From positions 1-12,005 of the forward strand of contig CAMAMZ010000058.1 in assembly GCA_945837185.1 (NCBI GenBank): a stretch of 12,005 bases of DNA. Reading direction: 5' to 3'. The notes beneath the pieces were generated by a model, which made no database searches, was not told the origin of the DNA, and worked only from the letters and a program-made list of their open reading frames with translations. Positions 1 through 7,928 of this stretch are shown one piece after another (the first letter of the stretch is position 1; the number at the start of each line of letters is the position of its first letter). Both the position numbers and the translations under genes were made by a program. The stretch comes from an uncultured Bacteroidales bacterium (GTDB lineage: Bacteria > Bacteroidota > Bacteroidia > Bacteroidales > Bacteroidaceae).

Positions 1-15
1 ATTATTTGTTAGTTT

Positions 16-80
16 ACTGTTTTACTTCACTTACTCTGCAATGTCTTCCTAAGACATGACTTTGACTGGTTTTACTTCAC
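16..80. repeat. Direct repeat flanking a small hairpin at the 3' end of tamB
   Basis: The sequence ACTGTTTTACTTCAC (16-30) recurs with one inserted G as ACTGGTTTTACTTCAC (65-80). The second copy contains the tamB stop codon (72-74, read on the minus strand). Between the copies lies a perfect 7-bp stem with a 3-nt loop (ATGTCTT 41-47, AAGACAT 51-57), about 15 nt past the tamB stop. No T-run follows the hairpin on the minus strand, so it is not a typical intrinsic terminator. It may be a 3'-end stabilising or weak termination structure. The role is inferred; the repeat and stem are directly visible. Confidence 0.45.
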
Positions 81-3000
81 AGATTGCATTGATTTCTTTT
101 TCTTCTTTTTCTTGCTCTTTGTGCTGTTGCGCAAGCCCAGGAAATCTCTCCAGCTGCTAAAGTCTTTCTTTAGAATGAGACCTAAACCTTGCGTGTTCAT
201 GCTGTTGCGGGTGAAATAGCGGTCGTTGGTTTGATTGTACACACGCACAGAGAAATTGCCATTGGGGAAGATGAGATACTGCAAATCGAAATCGCCTATG
301 AAACTGGTTGTGGCTTGCGCGTTGTCGCGGTAGCCGAACTGACCGTTCAGCAACAGTCTGTTGTTGAGCAATCGTCCGCTTAACAATCCTTCATATTCAG
401 CGTTGTTCCACCCTTCGTCGCCGGTAGAGATGTTTGCCCCTAAGTTCCAATTACTGTTGTTCGTTACAGAGCCCAGAATATTGCTCAACTGCTGACTGAT
501 GGTTCCACTCAAAATACTTTGCATGGCCAGCGACGTACGGCTATGTTGCGGTGAACCGTCTTCCGCAGCATTGTTGTTGCCCTGTGCGTAGAAACGTCCC
601 ACAGCCAACAAGTAGAGCACCTGCTGATTCAGTTCTTCCTCGCTGTTGATGAGGTTCATGACCATCTGCTTGGCATCGCTGTTGATGGAGGGGAGGTCTA
701 ATCCGAAATCTACCCTGGGTGCCTGTGGCGTGCCTGTGATGTTCATCAGACAGTTTACCGGGATGTTATTGCTGGTGAACGAACGTCCTATATTCAAATC
801 TGAAAGACTCACCCCGTTAATCACATACTGCGCTTTCAGATTCAGCGCTGCCTCCATGGGGTTTCCTCCAAAGGCGATATTGCCATTGGGCAAGAAAGTG
901 AAGTCGCGCCGGATGATGTTCTGAATGGTCAGTTTGTAGATGCCATGCTCCACTTCGTAGGTGCCAAACATGTTGAAAGCACCTTTGTTATAGTAGTTGG
1001 CCCGTATGGTGCCATTGCCGTTGAGTGCAATGTAATCGCCCGACTGCTTGTCCATCAGCACCCGCAGGGTGGCCTTAGGGGTGCAGTTGATGAGCAGGTT
1101 CATGTGGAGATTGCTGGTTATGTCTATTTCCTCCTCTTCCTCCTCGTCAACAATCTCTTCCTGCTGTGCAAGGGTTGAATCCGCCTGCGCAAGTCTGTCG
1201 TTCCAATGTATGAAGGATTGGTTGGTGATGGCATCAGGAGAGGCAGCATTATATTCTATGAAGGAGTTCTCTTCGGGGGTTACATGTGCGTCGATCACCA
1301 CCTCGCCACTCTTACCCCTAATGCGGCAGTTGCCAGTAGCATATACCGTTCCGAAGAAGGTGTCGTCGCCATACTCTTTGGTGTCGAAAGCCAACAAATG
1401 ATGTGCGTCTACCCCTATATCATACGACAAGCGGGTGAGACTCTTATGATACAGTTTACCGTTGACAATGCCATAATGCCCGTACTTGTCGAAGATGGTA
1501 TCGGCCTCAATACGTATCTCATCGGGCACCAGATGGAGAGCAGCATTACGCAGCGTATAGGTAGTGTTGAGCGGTTTGATGCCCAAAGAGCCGTTTACCT
1601 TGGCATGCCCCTCGAGATTAATAAACTTCAGGTCGCCAAACAGGCGCAAGTTGCCGTCGATCTTCACATTAATGTCACGCATGAAACTCCCACAGAAGCT
1701 CCCCAAGAACTCACCCCTGGTGTGGATGGCACCAATGTCCAAGTCGATATAGTTGCGTTTGGGCGATACATACCCCTTAATGAGGGTGCGGGCATTATCT
1801 TCATCGTAGGCAATGGCATCGATGTCGAGCTGTTCCTTTTCATGATTAAGGTTTACGTTGGCAGACAGTACACCCATGCGTCCGTTTTCGAATTTGAAGT
1901 TGGTGACAAGCAGATTGGCCGAAGCCTCAGGCTTGCCGAAAGCATTGGCAATATAGGCATAGCCGGTGGCATTCCCTCCAAACTCCACGGAATGGAAATT
2001 GACAAGGTTAAGAATATAGCTTACGTCAACACCCTGCAGGTCGACGGTAACGGTGTCTTGTATGTTGTTGGAGGCGGTGCCCGATATAATGATATGTTGC
2101 TTGTTGTGATCCACCATAAACTGGCTGACAGCCACCTTGTTTTTATTGAATTCGATGGTTGATGGGCGCACGTTCCATAGCGAGTCGCCAATGGTAATGG
2201 CCGAGGGAAGAATCTTGACCTGTGCCGTTGAAATGTTCTGCTCGTCTTTGAAAAATTGGCTTTCAGCATGCAGCACACCATTGAACCCTTTCTTGCCGTT
2301 ATTCTCAAACGAAAGCAAGGTGTTCAGTTTGTTGTTGGCAGCAGCAGCCTCAATATTCCAATACGTGCTCGGCCTTCCATCCGTGGTTTGACGCAAGTGG
2401 CCAAATGCCATGAGTGTGTCGCCAGGAGTAGCAAAGCGCAGATGCCCCTGCTTGTAGCGTGTGCCCTTATAGGCAAAGTCAGGAAGGTCAACCCGTATGT
2501 CTACTTTCCTTGACGGGTCGTTGATGCTGCCCTGTATGTGCAACGGCCTATGGAGTGTGAAGGGTATATTGAGCAAGTGCTGGAGCCAATCGCTTTTGTC
2601 AATCTCTGCATGAATCACAAAATCGTTGTCGGTAGCGTTTGTGGCAGCGGGAAGGCCGGGTAGGGTAGGCAGTTTGCTGGCAATAAGATTGGTTATGCTC
2701 TGCACAAGCGTAGCATAGTTATATTGTCCTTCCACCCGCATGTGTCCAAAGTCGCTATCAAGGGTCAGTACATGTTGCTCATCTTCGTGTGTTGCTTGCA
2801 ACGTTAAGGCATTCAACTTGTAAGCCTCCTCTTCTCCGCCCTGCAATGTGAGGTTAGAGAGTGTGAGGTTGCCACAAGCCGTATGAGGTGTGTTGCCGGT
2901 GATGGTGGCCTCCGCATCAAAGGCAAGATATTTGCCCTGCCATTTGTCGAGCAACTTTAAGTTGGCCGGCGAAAAGTTACTAACCTGCATCGTGACGTTT

Positions 3001-4514
3001 GTAGTAGGTTGTTTGCCTTGATTGAAAGTGCCGGTAATGGTAGCGATGGCATTAGGATCGTTAATCTTTATGTTGCCACTTATCTTCGCACGGTCGTAAC
3101 TGCCTTCCATAAGTATGTTGGTATAGGCATAGGCGTTGTAGTCAATCTGGTCGATAGATGCGTTGCCTGTAACCGAAGCAATCTTTCCATCCTGCAGTTT
3201 CGCCTTACCACGCAGGGTTGCCACGAGTTTGCCTAAGTGTGTGTCGTCGAGCAGTTGCCCCAAATGCAAGCCATCTGTTTCGGCCTGTGCATCCAACAGG
3301 TTTCCTTGCTTTTGTACGTTTAACTTCAAGTTACCCACTTGGGTGGTCATCATGAACTTTCCCATTGCGTTGTTGCCTCCCCCTTGTGCGGTAGCCGTGC
3401 AATGGATGTTGCCTAAGCGACTGATAAGTTCAGGAACCGTAACGTGCGACTTCAATTTTTCGGAGCATTCGTTAATCACGGTGGCATCGGCCTTCAGTTC
3501 CTTCAGCAAGGCATTCCAATATAGTTTGTTGTCGTGCTGCGTGATTGTGGCAGTGGTTGCCAATACGAAATGACGGTCGCGAGCAGACGCCTCAAAATTG
3601 TCTATGGTAAGCGTCTTGCCACTGCTATGGAAAGAGGAAGTAATGGAAACAGGGATATCAAGATGCTTAAATACTGGAACGAAACCTGCTAAATCACAAA
3701 GGTTTATAACGGATGGTGAAACTTCTCCGTTAACTTCAAGTGTGGCCTTGTCCAATTCCTTGCCTCGCATCTGATATGTAGCCTCTATGTGCGGTATGTT
3801 CACACTTGTGTGCGGAAGTTCCAAACAGAAATGTTGTAACTGCGCCCTCTGGCGGTTGGCAAGCAACGCCAAGGAAAGCGCTTTCAACTGTCCACCCTTC
3901 TTCTCCTTCAAGGAAAGCTTTTTCACCACCAAGTTGAGGGAATCTTCATTAAAAGCGTTCAGCATGAGATGCATGCTAATATCGGTGAAGTGCAGATGCT
4001 GAGGCGAGAACTTAGGCGTTTGAGGAGCATCGAGCTGGTTGTAAGAAACTTTTCCGTTACGAACAATCAACGAACGAATTGCCAAATCAAGCGGTTTGTG
4101 TTGGGTGGTATCTTTTGACGCTAACGAATCGAGCACAAACTGAAAGTTGGGTGCTGCTGTGGCGTGTTGTCGGTAAAAGTTTGCATGCAAACCGAACAAC
4201 TGGGCCGAATTGATGGCAATCTTCCCTTGCGAGAGTGCCACATAATTGAACTTAGCGGAAAGGCGGGTGGCAGCAAGCATGGGCTTGCCCTGATGATCGT
4301 AGAGTTGCACGTTGTCGATAATGATGCGGTTGAAAAAGCCCAGGTCAATGCGTCCCACTCTTACCGTTGTGCCCAATTTCTTACCTAACGCTTCGCCCAC
4401 CTGCACGCCCAAAAAGTTCTGCACCGGCGGCAGATGCGTCAGTACGAACACTGCTATGACAAGGCCTGCAAGAAGCCAGATAGCACCATTAAGTATGCGG
4501 TTGAAGCGTTCCAA
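72..4514 (-). CDS. tamB: TamB-family translocation/assembly module protein (1480 aa)
   Basis: A very large envelope protein of the TamB/AsmA-like (DUF490) class. Such proteins are anchored in the inner membrane and span the periplasm as a long hydrophobic beta-groove; they are linked to outer-membrane protein assembly and phospholipid transport, and in Bacteroidetes usually partner a TamA-like outer-membrane protein. Seen here: one N-terminal transmembrane segment (about residues 7-28) followed by HLPPVQNFLG; a long stretch of beta-rich repeats; and a conserved C-terminal TamB domain (about 1130-1460) containing FMFGTYEVEHGIYKLTIQN-type sequence (written with M/F order NMFGTYEVEHG in the protein) and GGNPMEAALNLKAQY. 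Oddities are an acidic run (residues 1119-1131, six Glu in a row) just before the C-terminal domain and a lysine-rich tail (1466-1474). The start must be TTG (minus strand 4514-4512): an in-frame TAA lies two codons upstream, and later start codons would cut the membrane anchor. It is divergent from nqrA with 150 bp between. The family call is strong; the exact cargo is unknown. Confidence 0.9.
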   Translation of the reverse strand: MERFNRILNGAIWLLAGLVIAVFVLTHLPPVQNFLGVQVGEALGKKLGTTVRVGRIDLGFFNRIIIDNVQLYDHQGKPMLAATRLSAKFNYVALSQGKIAINSAQLFGLHANFYRQHATAAPNFQFVLDSLASKDTTQHKPLDLAIRSLIVRNGKVSYNQLDAPQTPKFSPQHLHFTDISMHLMLNAFNEDSLNLVVKKLSLKEKKGGQLKALSLALLANRQRAQLQHFCLELPHTSVNIPHIEATYQMRGKELDKATLEVNGEVSPSVINLCDLAGFVPVFKHLDIPVSITSSFHSSGKTLTIDNFEASARDRHFVLATTATITQHDNKLYWNALLKELKADATVINECSEKLKSHVTVPELISRLGNIHCTATAQGGGNNAMGKFMMTTQVGNLKLNVQKQGNLLDAQAETDGLHLGQLLDDTHLGKLVATLRGKAKLQDGKIASVTGNASIDQIDYNAYAYTNILMEGSYDRAKISGNIKINDPNAIATITGTFNQGKQPTTNVTMQVSNFSPANLKLLDKWQGKYLAFDAEATITGNTPHTACGNLTLSNLTLQGGEEEAYKLNALTLQATHEDEQHVLTLDSDFGHMRVEGQYNYATLVQSITNLIASKLPTLPGLPAATNATDNDFVIHAEIDKSDWLQHLLNIPFTLHRPLHIQGSINDPSRKVDIRVDLPDFAYKGTRYKQGHLRFATPGDTLMAFGHLRQTTDGRPSTYWNIEAAAANNKLNTLLSFENNGKKGFNGVLHAESQFFKDEQNISTAQVKILPSAITIGDSLWNVRPSTIEFNKNKVAVSQFMVDHNKQHIIISGTASNNIQDTVTVDLQGVDVSYILNLVNFHSVEFGGNATGYAYIANAFGKPEASANLLVTNFKFENGRMGVLSANVNLNHEKEQLDIDAIAYDEDNARTLIKGYVSPKRNYIDLDIGAIHTRGEFLGSFCGSFMRDINVKIDGNLRLFGDLKFINLEGHAKVNGSLGIKPLNTTYTLRNAALHLVPDEIRIEADTIFDKYGHYGIVNGKLYHKSLTRLSYDIGVDAHHLLAFDTKEYGDDTFFGTVYATGNCRIRGKSGEVVIDAHVTPEENSFIEYNAASPDAITNQSFIHWNDRLAQADSTLAQQEEIVDEEEEEEIDITSNLHMNLLINCTPKATLRVLMDKQSGDYIALNGNGTIRANYYNKGAFNMFGTYEVEHGIYKLTIQNIIRRDFTFLPNGNIAFGGNPMEAALNLKAQYVINGVSLSDLNIGRSFTSNNIPVNCLMNITGTPQAPRVDFGLDLPSINSDAKQMVMNLINSEEELNQQVLYLLAVGRFYAQGNNNAAEDGSPQHSRTSLAMQSILSGTISQQLSNILGSVTNNSNWNLGANISTGDEGWNNAEYEGLLSGRLLNNRLLLNGQFGYRDNAQATTSFIGDFDLQYLIFPNGNFSVRVYNQTNDRYFTRNSMNTQGLGLILKKDFSSWRDFLGLRNSTKSKKKKKKKSMQSVK

Positions 4515-4530
4515 TGTTTATAATGTATTG

Positions 4531-4538
4531 CAAAATTA
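4531..4538 (-). promoter_or_regulatory. Candidate Bacteroidetes -7 box for tamB
   Basis: Read on the minus strand this is TAATTTTG, a match to the Bacteroidetes -7 consensus TAnnTTTG, 16 bases upstream of the TTG start codon. No clear TTTG -33 box sits at the usual 19-21 bp spacing; the region there is A/T-rich. If it is used, the tamB mRNA would have a leader of only a few bases. Consensus match only. Confidence 0.4.
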
Positions 4539-4592
4539 CATCATTTTTCTCATCTATAGGGAAATATTGGATTTTTTTTTTCATGTTATCCT

Positions 4593-4610
4593 TATTTTTG
4601 CTTATTTTTG
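4593..4610 (+). promoter_or_regulatory. Tandem candidate -7 boxes for the nqr operon
   Basis: The decamer CTTATTTTTG occurs twice back to back (4591-4600 and 4601-4610). Each copy contains TATTTTTG, which fits the Bacteroidetes -7 consensus TAnnTTTG. Transcription from the second copy would start near 4616 and give a leader of roughly 50 nt before the nqrA ATG. An ATTG at 4566-4569 could act as a -33 element for the first copy, though the 23-bp gap is slightly long. No strong Shine-Dalgarno precedes nqrA; its leader is A/T-rich, as is usual in this phylum. Confidence 0.5.
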
Positions 4611-4664
4611 CAATGAGTTTCTAAGGTATTAAGAATTTAACTATTATAAACACAGTGAATTAAT

Positions 4665-6014
4665 ATGGCAAATGTGATTAAACTGCGCAAAGGCCTTGAC
4701 ATTAAACTGAAGGGACAAGCTGCTGAAAACGTGGCGACGCTTGGGGTGGACGGCGAATATGCTTTGGTGCCTCAGGATTTTGAAGGCGTCACACCGAAGG
4801 TGGTAGTCAGCGAAGGTCAACATGTGAAGGTTGGCGATGCCTTGTTTGTTAACAAGAACTATCCGGATGTTAAGTTTGCCGCTCCTGTCAGTGGTGTAGT
4901 GACGGCTGTGGAGCGAGGCGAACGCCGACGGGTGTTGAGTGTGCGAATCAAGGCTGATTCCAAACAAGAGTTCGTAGAGTTTGGTGCCTGCAAGGTAGAG
5001 ACGATGCAGGGGAAGGATGTGATAGGCAAGTTGTTGGAGGCTGGCCTGTTTGGTTATATCAACCAGTTGCCTTATGCCATCTCTACACAACCAGAGGCCG
5101 CTCCGAAGGCCATCTTTGTGTCGGCATTGCGCGACATGCCGCTTGCGGGCGACTTTGAAGTTGAACTGAAAGGTAACGAGAAGGCTTTCCAAACAGGTTT
5201 GACAGCCCTCTCACGTATTGCCCGTGTCTATCTGGGCATTGGCGCCATGCAGTCGTCAAAGGCTTTGACTGAGGCCAAAGATGTAGAAACATACGTGTTC
5301 GATGGTCCTTGTCCTGCGGGCAACGTAGGTGTGCAGGTGAACCATATTGATCCCGTGAACAAAGGTGAGGTGGTATGGACGGTCGATCCTACAGCTGTCA
5401 TCTTCTTCGGTCGTTTGTTCCTGGAGGGGAAGGTAAACCTTGTTCGCCGTGTGGCCGTTGCAGGTAGCTGCATAACCAATCCTTCTTATGTGGATGCTGT
5501 GGTAGGAACACCTCTGGCAGCAATCCTCAAAGGACGTTTGATGGAAGGCGGGCATATCCGTGTGCTCAACGGTAATCCGCTCACGGGAAGAATTGCCACA
5601 CCAGCCGATTTCTTGGGTGCGCATACCTCAGAGGTTACTGCCATTCCTGAAGGCGACAATGTGAACGAGGCTTTTGGTTGGATTATGCCCCGATTCAAAC
5701 AGTTCTCAACATCAAGGAGCTACTTCTCCTGGTTGCAGGGAAAGCGCTCTTACAATCTGGATGCCCGTATCAAGGGAGGCGAACGCCACATCATCATGAG
5801 TGGGGAATACGACCGTGTGCTTCCTATGGACATTTATGGTGAGTATCTCATTAAAGCTATTCTGGCTGGAGATATCGACCGTCAGGAGCAGTTGGGTATT
5901 TATGAAGTGAGTCCGGAAGATTTTGCCGTGGCAGAGTTTGTCGACTCTTCCAAACTTGAATTGCAACGCATTGTCAGGGAAGGATTGAACGTGTTACGTA
6001 AAGAGAATGCTTAG
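4665..6014 (+). CDS. nqrA: Na+-translocating NADH:quinone oxidoreductase subunit A
   Basis: Peripheral cytoplasmic subunit of Na+-NQR (449 aa; the Vibrio cholerae protein is about the same length). It has no transmembrane segments and no bound redox cofactor, sits on the cytoplasmic face against NqrB, and is implicated in quinone binding. The N-terminus MANVIKLRKGLDIKLKG is typical of Bacteroidetes NqrA. Residues about 40-95 (from VVVSEGQHVKVGDALF to APVSGVVTAVERGERRR) resemble the barrel-sandwich/biotinyl-like domain shared by NqrA and RnfC. Unlike RnfC, it lacks the C-terminal ferredoxin cysteine motifs, which supports Nqr over Rnf. First gene of a six-gene operon; its TAG stop is 3 nt from the nqrB ATG, suggesting translational coupling. 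Confidence 0.96.
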   Translation: MANVIKLRKGLDIKLKGQAAENVATLGVDGEYALVPQDFEGVTPKVVVSEGQHVKVGDALFVNKNYPDVKFAAPVSGVVTAVERGERRRVLSVRIKADSKQEFVEFGACKVETMQGKDVIGKLLEAGLFGYINQLPYAISTQPEAAPKAIFVSALRDMPLAGDFEVELKGNEKAFQTGLTALSRIARVYLGIGAMQSSKALTEAKDVETYVFDGPCPAGNVGVQVNHIDPVNKGEVVWTVDPTAVIFFGRLFLEGKVNLVRRVAVAGSCITNPSYVDAVVGTPLAAILKGRLMEGGHIRVLNGNPLTGRIATPADFLGAHTSEVTAIPEGDNVNEAFGWIMPRFKQFSTSRSYFSWLQGKRSYNLDARIKGGERHIIMSGEYDRVLPMDIYGEYLIKAILAGDIDRQEQLGIYEVSPEDFAVAEFVDSSKLELQRIVREGLNVLRKENA

Positions 6015-6017
6015 AAT

Positions 6018-7172
6018 ATGGATTTAAAAGGATTTTTTGATAAGATTAGGCCCCATTTTGAAAAGGATGGAAAACTCCATGCCTTTTGGAGCTTATATGA
6101 CGGTTTTGAGAGCTTTGTGCTTGTGCCCAATGCCACATCGAAAAGCGGTGTGAGCATTCACGACGCGCTCGATTCCAAGCGTATCATGAGTATGGTGGTC
6201 ATTGCATTGCTGCCGGCTCTACTCTTCGGTATGTATAATGTTGGCTACCAGAACTATCTGGCCGCAGGAACCTTAGACGAGGCTTCGTTTGTTGAAGTGT
6301 TTGCTTACGGTTTGCTCGCTGTGTTGCCCAAGGTGCTGGTGAGCTATATCGTTGGTTTGGGCATTGAGTTTGCCTGGGCACAATGGAAGCATGAAGAAAT
6401 ACAGGAAGGCTATCTTGTTACGGGTATCATCATCCCGTTGATTATTCCTGTTACCACTCCTTTGTGGATGATGGTCATAGCCATTGCCTTTGCCGTTATC
6501 CTCGCCAAGGAAATATTTGGTGGTACGGGTATGAACTTCCTGAATGTGGCTCTTGTCGCGCGCGCGTTCCTTTTCTTCTCTTATCCCAGTAAGATGAGTG
6601 GCGACAGCGTGTGGGTGGCTTCCGACAGTATCTTCGGTTTGGGAAACACACTTCCTGACGGCTTTACCATGGCAACGCCATTGGGACAGATTGGTCAGGG
6701 TGCTGTGCCCGACGCAAGTGTCTGCCAGATGATCACAGGATTGATTCCTGGCTCTATCGGTGAAACATCCGTAATAGCCATTGCCATTGGTGCCGTCATA
6801 CTGCTTGTAACGGGTATTGCCAGCTGGAAGACCATGCTCAGCGTTTTTCTGGGTGGTGCATTGACAGCAGGGCTCTTCGAAGCATTGCACATGTCGCCCA
6901 TCACATGGTATGAGCATCTCCTGTTGGGAGGCTTCGCCTTTGGTGCTGTGTTTATGGCTACCGACCCTGTTACGTCTGCCCGTACCGAATCCGGTAAGTG
7001 GGTATATGGATTCCTTATCGGTTTTGTGGCCGTTGTGATTCGTGTGATGAATCCGGGTTACCCCGAAGGAATGATGCTTGCCATTCTGCTGATGAACGTC
7101 TTCGCACCTGTGATTGACTATTGTGTGGTTGACCGTAATATCGCGCGTCGCGCTAAACGTCTAAAGAAATAA
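6018..7172 (+). CDS. nqrB: Na+-translocating NADH:quinone oxidoreductase subunit B
   Basis: Large integral membrane subunit (384 aa, somewhat shorter than the ~415 aa of V. cholerae). In the family it carries covalent FMN and riboflavin and forms much of the Na+ path and the quinone site with NqrA. After an amphipathic N-terminus (about 1-50) there are many hydrophobic helices. The FMN-attachment site is readable as DGFTMATPLG, so the phosphoester-linked threonine should be Thr220. The motif is TMAT rather than the SGAT form of the Vibrio protein. A further conserved block, FMATDPVTSART (about residues 313-323), is typical of the NqrB/RnfD superfamily. Its TAA stop (7170-7172) overlaps the start of the nqrC Shine-Dalgarno. 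Maturation requires an ApbE flavin transferase not found in this window. Confidence 0.96.
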   Translation: MDLKGFFDKIRPHFEKDGKLHAFWSLYDGFESFVLVPNATSKSGVSIHDALDSKRIMSMVVIALLPALLFGMYNVGYQNYLAAGTLDEASFVEVFAYGLLAVLPKVLVSYIVGLGIEFAWAQWKHEEIQEGYLVTGIIIPLIIPVTTPLWMMVIAIAFAVILAKEIFGGTGMNFLNVALVARAFLFFSYPSKMSGDSVWVASDSIFGLGNTLPDGFTMATPLGQIGQGAVPDASVCQMITGLIPGSIGETSVIAIAIGAVILLVTGIASWKTMLSVFLGGALTAGLFEALHMSPITWYEHLLLGGFAFGAVFMATDPVTSARTESGKWVYGFLIGFVAVVIRVMNPGYPEGMMLAILLMNVFAPVIDYCVVDRNIARRAKRLKK

Positions 7173-7177
7173 GGAGG
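7172..7177 (+). promoter_or_regulatory. Strong Shine-Dalgarno for nqrC
   Basis: AGGAGG begins on the last base of the nqrB stop codon and ends 7 nt before the nqrC ATG at 7185. A full consensus Shine-Dalgarno is uncommon in Bacteroidetes, where most genes use A/T-rich leaders. It suggests that nqrC initiates efficiently and independently as ribosomes leave nqrB. Confidence 0.8.
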
Positions 7178-7184
7178 ACACAAC

Positions 7185-7892
7185 ATGAAGAAGATTACAA
7201 ATTCAACAACCTATATCATTTGTTATGCCATGGCGCTGACGGTGATAGTGGCATTTGCTTTGGCCTTCGTTTCCCAGTCGTTGAAGGCAAAACAGGAAGA
7301 GAATGTGGCGCTCGATAAGAAAAAGCAGATTCTCTATGCACTGAACATCAGAGATTTGGACAACGAAGCCACCACACGTATTTATAAGGAAACGGTTGTG
7401 GCCGACGCTATCATTGATGAACAGGGGCAGACGCTCCAGAAAGGTACTGCCGGTGGTGAGGCTGATGGCTTCAAACTGAACGGTGGCGATTTCAAGGCAG
7501 GAAAACTGGCGCTCTTTATTTGCAATGTGGAAGGCAAGCGTAAATACGTGATTCCTGTATACGGTATGGGTCTGTGGGGTGGTATCAGCGGCTATATTGC
7601 CCTCGACGAGGACAAATCGACCGTGTATGGTGCCTATTTCAATCATGAAAGTGAAACCGCAGGTTTGGGAGCTGAAATCAAGGATAGCAAAGAGTGGCAG
7701 GACAAGTTCTGTGGCAAACGCCTCTTCGCTGCTTCCGATACTACCAAAATCGCGCTGGCCGTGGCTAAGAAGGTGGAAGACCCTTCAACGCAGGTTGACG
7801 GCATTACGGGTGCAACGCTTACATCCAATGGTGTTACCGAAATGTTGCAAGGCGGTTTGACAAAGTATATGAAGTTCCTGAGCGTTAAGTAA
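7185..7892 (+). CDS. nqrC: Na+-translocating NADH:quinone oxidoreductase subunit C
   Basis: Subunit C (235 aa) has one N-terminal transmembrane helix (about residues 7-30) and a periplasmic FMN-binding domain. In the complex, its covalently bound FMN takes electrons from the NqrD/NqrE iron-sulfur cluster and passes them to the FMN of NqrB. The flavinylation motif DGITGATLTS is intact near the C-terminus; the acceptor threonine is Thr211. Another family block, PVYGMGLWGGISGYIALD, sits mid-protein (about residues 125-142), and the ETAGLGAEI motif follows (about 159-167). The start ATG is fixed by the AGGAGG 7 nt upstream. A 36-nt A/T-rich gap separates it from nqrD, the largest gap in the operon. 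Confidence 0.96.
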   Translation: MKKITNSTTYIICYAMALTVIVAFALAFVSQSLKAKQEENVALDKKKQILYALNIRDLDNEATTRIYKETVVADAIIDEQGQTLQKGTAGGEADGFKLNGGDFKAGKLALFICNVEGKRKYVIPVYGMGLWGGISGYIALDEDKSTVYGAYFNHESETAGLGAEIKDSKEWQDKFCGKRLFAASDTTKIALAVAKKVEDPSTQVDGITGATLTSNGVTEMLQGGLTKYMKFLSVK

Positions 7893-7928
7893 CTCAATTA
7901 GAAAATTTGTAAACATAGAACTATCAAT

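Noticed and set aside
1206..2162. 318-codon open frame on the plus strand inside tamB
   Set aside because: It is fully antisense to the strongly recognisable TamB frame, has no recognisable domain and no promoter or leader of its own; long antisense frames are expected opposite a 4.4-kb gene.
6553..6567. CGCGCGCG run in nqrB as possible Z-DNA or a repeat element
   Set aside because: It encodes Val-Ala-Arg-Ala in a conserved stretch of NqrB and is too short to claim a structural role.
6273..6917. 214-codon open frame on the minus strand opposite nqrB
   Set aside because: Its product is rich in His, Cys, Gln and Thr, as expected from the antisense of membrane-helix codons; it is a shadow of nqrB.
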